Positions 8,501 to 16,200 of a DNA stretch of 64,000 bases are shown here, piece after piece. The translations under genes and the position numbers were made by a program. The notes under the pieces were generated by a model. That model searched no databases and had not been told where the DNA came from. It saw only the letters and a program-made list of their open reading frames with translations. Position 1 is the stretch's first letter, and each line of letters opens with the position of its first letter. Source of the stretch: Prosthecobacter sp. GTDB lineage: Bacteria > Verrucomicrobiota > Verrucomicrobiia > Verrucomicrobiales > Verrucomicrobiaceae. The stretch is taken from NCBI GenBank assembly GCA_021733925.1, contig JAIPJY010000003.1, forward strand, positions 62,001 to 126,000, in the 5' to 3' direction.

Positions 8501-10080
8501 AGGCGGAAGATGCCGGCGTTGGTGTCGCTGCCGATGAGGGTTATGACGCTGGTATCAGCGATTTGATCGCTGATGAGGAGCTTCAGCATGGCCGTGGTGG
8601 TGCCGTCGCCAATGGTGATGAGGCCGGCGATGGCATTGAGGCCGGCGGTTTTGGAGAGATCGAGCTCACCTGCGCGGATGAGCGTGAGGCCGGTGTAGGT
8701 GTTGTCCGCCGTGCCGGAGAGCGTCAGGGTGCCGAGCCCCAGCTTGGTGAGGCCGCCGTCGGTGGAGTTGTCCCCGCCGATGTCGGAGTGGGTCAGCGCT
8801 TTGGCAAAAATGACAGCGAAGCCGTTCGTGTCGATCACCGCACCGCCATCACGGACGTTCACGGTGGTCAGGCTGGTGGCCAGCGTCATGACGGTGCCGT
8901 TGGCCTTGAGGGTGCCGCCGTTGAAGTTGAAGATCGAGGCAGCCACCGTGCCGCCGATGATGGTGCGGTTGGTGGCCAGGGTGCCGCCATCGAGATTGAG
9001 CGTGCCTGAACTGGCCGTGTTTGTGGCCGTGTTGGAGCCAAGCAGAATGCTGCCTGTGGACGTGGCGGTCTCGAACAGTCCGGTGCCGGAAACGGTCATG
9101 ATGCTGGCCCCGCTGAGCTCGGTATTCGAGTAGCCCGCTCCGATGCGGATCAGGTTTGTGCTGCTCGTCACGTTCATCGTGCCACCGGAGATGTTGAGAA
9201 AGCCACTGGCTGTGAGGGCGCTGCGGCCCAGCACCAGGCCGGCGCAGCTGGTGCCAATCGTGAGCGTGCCGCCGGTGACGTTGACCGTGGCGCTGGTGGC
9301 TTCACCGATCCGAAAAGTGGATGACGCGCCGGAGAGGTACTCAGTCCCTGAGAAATTGGTGATGCTGCCGCCGGAGAAGGCGGTTTGGCCGGTGGGATTG
9401 GCTGCCGAGGTTCCCAGTGTGCCGGTCACATTAAAGATGCCGCTGGTCACAGATAAACCGTAAGAGGAGGAGTAGCTCGTGCTGCGCGTGTAGCTGCCTG
9501 ACAGATTGGTGATGCCACCGCTGATGATCAGGGTTCCTCCGTCTGTGATGTCGCCTTTGAGATTGAGTGTGCCGGTGCCCGATTTACTGATGTTAAAACC
9601 CGCCCCATTCATGCTGTAGGTGGAATCAAAAGTCAGATTGCCCGAACCGGTGAAGGCCGTGCTGGCAGCCAGGGTTATGTTGGACTGAATCAATGCGAGT
9701 GTATTGGCGTTCGTGACGGTTACTGGGCCGCCAAAGGTCAGGGTATTGCCATTGCCAGCAAGGGTGTAGCCATCGGTGTTGAATGTGAGCCCACCTGCAG
9801 TGATCGCTTCCGTCAGCGTGACCGTCGCCGCAGTGCCGCCAAAGATGGCGACGTCGCTGTTGGCATTGTTCCAAGCCTTCATGACGTTGGACAGGTTCCA
9901 GAATGTGGAGGTCGTGTTCCAGTTGCCGGTGCCGCCGGTGTTTCCACCTGCTGTGCCATCGGCATCCCAAGTCAAACTGGAGGCAGCCAAAGCGAACCCT
10001 GGCAGAGCAAGCAAGACAAGCAGTCGAACACGAATTTTAGAGCCAAGGGGGCTGTGAATAGCGGTGGAAAGGTATGGCAT
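5521..10080 (-). CDS. Autotransporter-type beta-strand repeat protein with PEP-CTERM signal
   Basis: 1519 residues from the ATG at 10080. The body is Gly/Thr/Ser/Ala-rich with many copies of the autotransporter-associated beta-strand repeat pattern (GLTKNGLGTLTLSG..NTFTG, GAGTQVLTGTNTYSG), expected to fold as a long beta-helix. The C terminus carries VPEPSR, a hydrophobic helix and RRRR, the PEP-CTERM signal recognised by exosortase in related bacteria. Unlike its neighbour, the frame runs 20 residues past RRRR and overlaps the convergent gene. The start at 10080 is chosen over the upstream ATG at 10104 because it leaves 30 bp to the 70-bp upstream element, matching 31 bp in the paralogue, and still leaves a signal peptide. 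The last ~190 residues closely resemble those of the upstream paralogue. Probable surface or matrix protein; ligand unknown. Confidence 0.85.
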   Translation of the reverse strand: MPYLSTAIHSPLGSKIRVRLLVLLALPGFALAASSLTWDADGTAGGNTGGTGNWNTTSTFWNLSNVMKAWNNANSDVAIFGGTAATVTLTEAITAGGLTFNTDGYTLAGNGNTLTFGGPVTVTNANTLALIQSNITLAASTAFTGSGNLTFDSTYSMNGAGFNISKSGTGTLNLKGDITDGGTLIISGGITNLSGSYTRSTSYSSSYGLSVTSGIFNVTGTLGTSAANPTGQTAFSGGSITNFSGTEYLSGASSTFRIGEATSATVNVTGGTLTIGTSCAGLVLGRSALTASGFLNISGGTMNVTSSTNLIRIGAGYSNTELSGASIMTVSGTGLFETATSTGSILLGSNTATNTASSGTLNLDGGTLATNRTIIGGTVAASIFNFNGGTLKANGTVMTLATSLTTVNVRDGGAVIDTNGFAVIFAKALTHSDIGGDNSTDGGLTKLGLGTLTLSGTADNTYTGLTLIRAGELDLSKTAGLNAIAGLITIGDGTTTAMLKLLISDQIADTSVITLIGSDTNAGIFRLNGKGETIGGLSSTGGAGIVENESATSASLTLKVSGTQDFSGLLRNGTLAGTLSLIKSGAGTQTLSGVNTYTGSTLINEGILQFGINNALSSSSALTITGTNGSASLSLNGFNWTSGTLTFYDATSTAASQGTINIGSGGLLTLGTTLTVSSTNNPLGALITGGTLDLGTATRTFAINDSLNAAHDLTIASAITSTGGSYGITKTGLGNLLLSGSVNIAGNITVSSGVLEISSTLSNGTALTTVGAVSTPGMLRLISGADYSTTTLGIGSSAGYQGTVVVSGGTLNLTTTNTQAGIGLGGTGYGGLFLTSGTINTKRVDSLDGTTTASIAVLQVSGGTLNTSNYIMFRNERWEFTVTGGQVLRTGDYIALGFRSGGSALTATTTAQGAMTVAGGLVNNAGYSITIGQQNNNTALGTAYLNLDAGTLINNQIIHYNGTGAAINAYLNFNGGTLQAAVTTTTLMVGVGTGGTGVMTAYVNGAFGTYAGGAVINTNGFNVTIPIALNAPTGNGVTSIPVTDGGSGYTGAPYVEISGGGGSGATAFATVDLDPTSPTYGKLLSITISNPGIGYTSTPTVALLGGGGSGAVLGTITTAANTSGGLTKNGLGTLTLSGADANTFTGTSSVNAGELDLSKTAGVDAIAGNITIGDGTTGAILKLINSDQIADTSILTFKGSGASAGIFRLNNKNETIGGLSSTSGAGIVENESGSASTATLTVNVATGSQTYSGALRNGDGTGTDGTLAFTKSGAGTQVLTGTNTYSGATTVSAGMLQVGSSGSGTTGTGAVTVQDGGTLLGTGFIQGSSFTASSGAIVQAGDGTAQDNYGTLTFKPVSGSGAIDFQSGSTTILGIHPGGTSDRLNIVGTGTNILLFNGNLTITADAFTPTAPEVFNLLDWSGLSASPTFASRFNFTGYLTGNGDESSGLDLPDISGSGYSWDISSFTTNGTIAIVLVPEPSRLLLLGLALGLMIVRRRRCKNSLCFKTTRPSWAGYRRA

Positions 10081-10110
10081 GGCAGAGGCTGACATCAGCC
10101 CCATTTAGCT

Positions 10111-10180
10111 AAGCATTCGCGAGACCATGCAACGCGCCGTGCAGACGCTAAAAAAGGCGAAGGAGACCCTTTTTGTGCAC
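10111..10180 (-). promoter_or_regulatory. 70-bp upstream element, copy A (3 x AGAC at 21-bp phase)
   Basis: On the plus strand this runs from AAGCA (10111) to GTGCAC (10180). AGAC cores lie at 10122, 10143 and 10164, exactly 21 bp apart. It aligns without gaps to copies at 18896 and 20029. It fills most of the space between the two large beta-repeat genes and ends 30 bp before the start at 10080. Probable operator or promoter region, read in the minus direction. Confidence 0.7.
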
Positions 10181-10212
10181 TTGCCAAGTCTGGTCAGTGA
10201 GTGCTTTTGAGG

Positions 10213-13200
10213 CTAACGCCTGCGCCTGAGCAACAGCACGCCCAGACTGAAACCCAGCAGCAGCCAGCGGGAAGGCTCGGGCACGAGGATGATGGCGATG
10301 GTGCCATTGGTGGTGAAGTTGCTGATGTCCCAGGTGTAGCCTGACCCTGCAATGTCGGGAAGATCAAAGCCGCTGGTTTCATCGCCATTCCCATAGACCC
10401 AGCCTGTGTAGCTGTAGCGGCTGTCAAACGTGGGGGATGATGCCAGCCCGGACCAGTCGAGGAGATTGAACACTGCCGGCGCGGTGGGAGTAAAAGCGGT
10501 GGCTGTAACGGTCAGACTGCCATTAAACAGGAGTGTGGTGGAGCCGGTGCCCACGATATTGAGCAGATCCGAAGTGCCGCCAGGATTGAGGCCCAGAATG
10601 ATCGTGCTGCCCGACTGAAAATCGATGGTGCCGGAGCCTGAAGCCGGCTGGAAGGTGAGTGTGCCGTAGTTTCCTTGAGCAGTGCCATCACCCGCCTGAA
10701 TGACGGTGCCGCTGGCCGCAGTAAAGCTGGAGCCTTGGACAATTCCTGTGCCAAGGATGGTCGCGCCACTTTGCACCGTGACCTCACCCGTGCCGGTGGT
10801 GCCCATGCCTGTGAGGCCGACTTGCAGGGAACCCGCCTCGATGAGCGTGGCTCCGGAGTAGGTGTTATATCCTCCCAGAACATAGTCTCCTGAGCCGGCC
10901 TTCTTGAGGGCCACCGTGCCTGTGCCGCTGGTGTTGTCCACGATTGAACCCAGATAATAGCCCGAGGTGTCTCCCGTGCCCACGGTCAGAGTGGTGGCAG
11001 TACCGGTGGCGTTGTTGAGAATCGTGCCGCCGGGCGTGCCGAGCAGAACACCCATCATGGCGTCGTAACCGTTCAGGTCCAGGAAGGTCTGGGTATTCAT
11101 GGTCACTGTGGCTGTCGTGGCGATCTGGCTGTCGCCCGCAAGCTGCACGGTAGCGCTGCCGTAGGCGGCACCCACTGTGCCGATGATCAGTTTCGACGAT
11201 ACCGCCACAGCACCGCCTTTTTTCGCCAGCACGAGTATGCCGCTGTTCACTGTGAGCCCCGAAGAGCCGGAGAAGGTGTTGTCGGTGCTGCCACCGAGGG
11301 TTAGCTTGCCGGTTCCGGCCTTGACCACCGAGAGGTTCGCGCCAGTCAATGCACCGTCGAAGGTGGAGTCCGGTGCCGTTTGACTCAGCACGTTGCCAAT
11401 GGTGAGAAGCGAATTGGCCGTGGCAGTGACCGTGCCGCTGCCGTTGAGCGAATTGATCGTCTGTGAGGTACCAAGGGCCAGGGTATTGCCAGCGGCCATG
11501 GTCACCTGGGCAAATGTACCGATGGCGATGGCGTTGTTGAGGTTCAGCCTGATCGCTCCACCTTTGCCAGCCAGATTGATCTGCGTGCCGTCCACCAGAC
11601 TGCTGGCCGCCGATGCAAGGATGATGCTGCTGGCGCCGGTTCCGCTGTTTTGGAAAGTGATGGTGCGTGGTGCGATGGCTTGATCCGTTAGCGCGCCGAG
11701 AGTCAAGGTCGCGTTCGCGCTGGCGGTGCTTTGGACATCAAAGATGGGATTGCCGGGGGCGAGGGATGGTCCGCCAATGGTGATGGTCGTCAGTGTCAGC
11801 CCGATCGTGCCGCTGGTCACGTTGCTGCCTGCTTTTACGGTCAGGGTATTGCCACCGATGATGACCGCGCCCAGCGCGAGTGTCGTGCTGCCTGCCCCAG
11901 TGGTGGCGCGATCAATGATGATGGTCGAATCGGCCAAAACATTCACCGCACCGCCCACTGTGCCGCTGGTGTCAAAGCCCAGGCTCAAGGTGCCGCCGTT
12001 CATGGTCATGGAGCCGGTGCCCACCACGGTCATGGCTGTCAGGGCCTGCAGCCGCAGGATGCCTTCATCGATCTGGTTTGTGCCGCTGCGGGCACTGGCC
12101 GAAACACTGGTGACGGTCAGCGTGCCTGCGCCGAATTTTGTGAGCAGCGCATTGCCGGTGATGCCGCCCGCGTTGTTGATGAGGATGTCTCCTGTGCCGC
12201 CGATTTTGGCGTAGGACCCCTGGACCACGGTGCCCGTGATCGTGCCAAGTGAGGAACTGCTGTTGGTGATGGCACCGCCGCCGTTGAGCCCTGTGCCGCT
12301 GATGGAGCTGAAGTTGCGGTCCGTGCTTTGACCATTGAGATCCACAGTGGCACCGACGCTGATCGTGACGCCGCTGGTGGTGCCCAGAGCATTGGAGTTG
12401 CCCAGCTTCAGAATGCCTGCGCTGACAATCGTGGCACCAGTGTAGGCGGAAGTGGTGGGAGCCAGTGTCAGTGTGCCCAAGCCGTTTTTCGTCAGCGCCA
12501 GAGTTCCGGTGCCGTTGCTCAAGGTGCCGGTGAAGGTCGTGTTCAGCGGTGTGGCGCTGTTCACATTGCCAACGGTCAGAGTGAAGACGCCAGTGGCGCT
12601 GATCGTGCCATTTCCTGCCAGGGAGCCGAAAGTCTGAGCCGCGCCGAGGTTGATCACGCTGTTTCCGTTCACCGTCACTTGCGCCAGCGTGCCCAGGACT
12701 GTGGCGATGTTGAGGTTCAAAGTGACACCGGCATTCGTTCCGCTGTTAATTTTCACCACTGTGCCGTCCACCAGACTGGCCATGGCGGTCGCAAGGGTGA
12801 CGTTGCTGTTGGTGGTGGATGTTCCGGAGTTGCTGAAAGTGATCGTCTTGGCCACGCCCTGGTCGTTCAAGGCACCCAAGGTGAGCGTGGTGATGCCGTT
12901 GGTCGAGGAGGTCGGGCTTTGGACGTCGAACGTGGGGTTGTCGAGAAGCGTGGTGGCACCGAATGTGATGCCAGCAATGGTGCTTGCGGTGGTGACATTG
13001 CTCCCAGCCTGGATAGTCAGGGTCTGTGCCCCGATGGCAAGAACTCCGAGCGTGTGAGTGAGGCCGGCACCGGCGGTGAAGGCATCGGAAACAATGGTGG
13101 AACTGGCAGTGACTGAGACGGGATATGCCACCACCGAAGCTGTGCTGCCGAGGCTTAATGTTCCGCCATTGAGAATGATCGCGGCCGAGGAGATGCCGAT

Positions 13201-16200
13201 GGCGGAAGTTGAGTTGCTGATGCGCAAGGTGCCTTCGTCAATGCGGGTGGCAGCCGTGCGTGTGCTCGCCAGCGCGGTGCCGGCATTGTTGCCCACCGTC
13301 AGAGTGCCCGAGCCGGTTTTGACCAGGATGTTATTGCCGGTCAGCACTCCGGTGGAAGTGATGTTGCCGGTGCCGCCGATGCTGGCTCCGACGCTGCCCG
13401 TGCCATTTCCCAGTCCGATGGTCAGCGCCCCAATGCCGGCATTCGTGACGCTGTTGTTGACCAGTGCTCCTCCGTTGCTGATGCCCGTGCCGTTCAAGGT
13501 GGCGGTATTGATGATGATCTTGCCATTGAGATCGAGAACCCCGCCCACTTGTACCGTTGCGACGGAAGTGCTCATGGCTGCGGCGTTGCCGAGAATCAAG
13601 GTGCCCGCGTTGATGCTGGTGGCTCCGGTGTAGGCATTGGCAACGGTCAGCGTCAGGGTGCCTGCACCGTTTTTGGTCAAGCCACCGGTGGTGGTGTTGG
13701 TGATCGCAACCTGAATGCTCAGACTATCTCCCGCAGCGTCCGTGCCAATCACCAGATCACCACTGCCGGCGGTGGTCAGGCCGGTGGCGGAGCCTCCGTC
13801 TGCGATCACAGCCGCCACGCCGCCGGTGATCAATATGCCACCGGCGGTGTTCGCGCCATTGTTGATCGAGAGCAGTGTGCCGTTGCTGATCGTCAAGGTG
13901 TCACCACCGTTAAATTTCAAACCAGCGTTGACGGTGGCCGAACTCGTCTGCGCAAAGGAGCCGCTGATCAGGTAGGGATTGAGATTTCCTGAGGTCAGGC
14001 TGCTGGTGGCCGTGGTGGTGTCCGCTGCTCCGACAAGTCCTGCGGTGGAGGATGCGAAATCAGCGCCGTTGTAGGTGATGCGCGGGTCTATAATACCATT
14101 CGTGTTGGTGCTGCCGGTGATGGTCACGCTGGTGTTGGCTGGCGATACGATGTTCAGGCCCGAACCCAGTGCGGGGACGGAGAGAGAGGTGAAGGTCAAA
14201 GCATTCGTGCCGGAGGCAGGCGCATCGACCTTCAGCGTGCCACTGCCGGAGGTAAGCGTGAGCGCGCCGAGGGCCTGCGTGCTGGCGGCGGTGGTCCCGA
14301 CATATTCAAAGGTGCCGCTGCCGGTGTAGATCAAACCTGGGACAGCGAGTGGGGTCCAACTTCCCGTTGTGCCATCGCCGAGTTTCAAGGTGCCTGCATT
14401 GATCCAGATGGCCCCTGTGCTGGTATTTACACCTTTGAGCGTCCAGGTGCCCGTGCCGTTCTTGGTCACAGAGCCGGTGGTGGTGCCGATGATGCTGGAG
14501 ATGCTGCCATCACCCGCACCAGCGAGAATCAAGCCAATGCCCGTGCCAGTGATCGTGCCCGCATTCGTGAGATTGAGTGTGCCGCTGTCTGAAGAGATGG
14601 TGACTGCTGAAGTTGCGAGTGTGAGCAGGCCAGTGAAGTTGTTCACGCCGCTGACATTGACCAGCGCACCGGTTTGGATGTGGATGCCGTTGGAGCCTGC
14701 AAAACCTGAGCCGCCATTGAGGGTCAGCTTTTCCGCCGCCGTGGTGATGCCCCCCTGAATTTGCAATGTGCCCCCGTTGGTTACGGAGGTGGTGCCAACA
14801 ATCGAGCCAAGGGCGTTCGTGCTGCGGATGTTCAGGATGCCGGAGCTGACGGTGGTGCTGCCGGTGTAGGAATTGTCTCCTTCCAGAATCAGGGTGCCGA
14901 GAGCGGTCTGAGTGGAATTGCCAGCTACGATGCCGCCGACATTTGTGCCCTGGGTCACATTCCCACTGATGGTGAGTTGGTCGTTTACGGTGGTGAGGGC
15001 CATAGTGCGGGTGGCTGCCACTCCTGTCCCCGTCAGTTGAAGCGTACTGCTGCTGCTGATGGTGCTGACTCCGACAAATGTCATAGTTCCGCCAGTCTGA
15101 TTGATGGTCAAAATCCCGCTGCCAGTGATTGTGGTGCCAAACGAGGAGGAGAGGGTGAGCACGGTTAGATTGTAGCCGTTCAGGTCCAGGGTCGAACCCG
15201 CGCCCAACGTCAGTGCAGTGACCAGCGGAGTGGCCTGGTCACTGGCGCCGAGGCGCAATGTGGCATTGCCCAGCGTGGCGCTGGCTGAATTTCCAATGGT
15301 GAGACTGCCTCCTATCGCAATGGCCCCACCCGTCTTCGCCAGGACCAAGGTGCCCGAGCTGACCGTCGTTATACCGGTATAGGTGTTCGAATCGCTCCCA
15401 TCCAGTGTCAGCGTGCCGAGCCCCAGTTTGGTCAGTGTAAGAGTGCCAGTGCCGTTGGACAGAACGCCGCTGAAATGGGTGTCCGGCAGCGTGTAGCTCA
15501 AGGCGTTGCCGATGGTGAGAGTGAAGGCGCCGGTGGCGGTGACGGTACCGCTGCCAGCGAGCGATCCAAAAGTCTGTGCAGCGCCGAGACTGAGAGTGTT
15601 GCCGGCAGCGACGTTCACTTGCGCGAGGGTGCCCAGTCCACTCGCCACATTTAGATTCAGCGTCAGAGCTCCGCCTGTATTCGCCAAATTCACCTTCGTG
15701 CCATCGACTAGGCTGGTGGCACCTGCTCCCAGTGTGATCGTGCTGGCCGCCGTGCCGCTGTTTTGAAAGGTGATCGTGCTTGGCGCGATGCCCTGATCAG
15801 TGAAGGCTCCCAGAGTGAGCGTTAGCGCGGCATTTGCTGAACTCTGCACATCGAAGGTCGGGTTGCCGGGCCGCATGGAAACTCCGCCGATGCTGACCGC
15901 TCCCAAGGTCAGGCCGATCGTGCCGCTGGTGATGTTTTCGCCCGCCTGCACGGTCAAGGTGTTGGTGCCGATTGTCAGCGTGCTCAGCGTGGTGACGGTA
16001 CCGCCCGCACCCGATGTGGCACGGTCAGCGATGATGGTGCTGTTTTTGAGGAGGTTGATCACATTGGTGAAGGTTGTGGTGGCATCAAAGCCCAGGCTTA
16101 GAGTGCCGCCATTGAGCGCGAAAGATCCGGTGCCAACGGGGGCGATGGAGGCCACCGTTGACTGCAGCCGCAGTGTGCCGGCGTCGATCTGATTTGTTCC

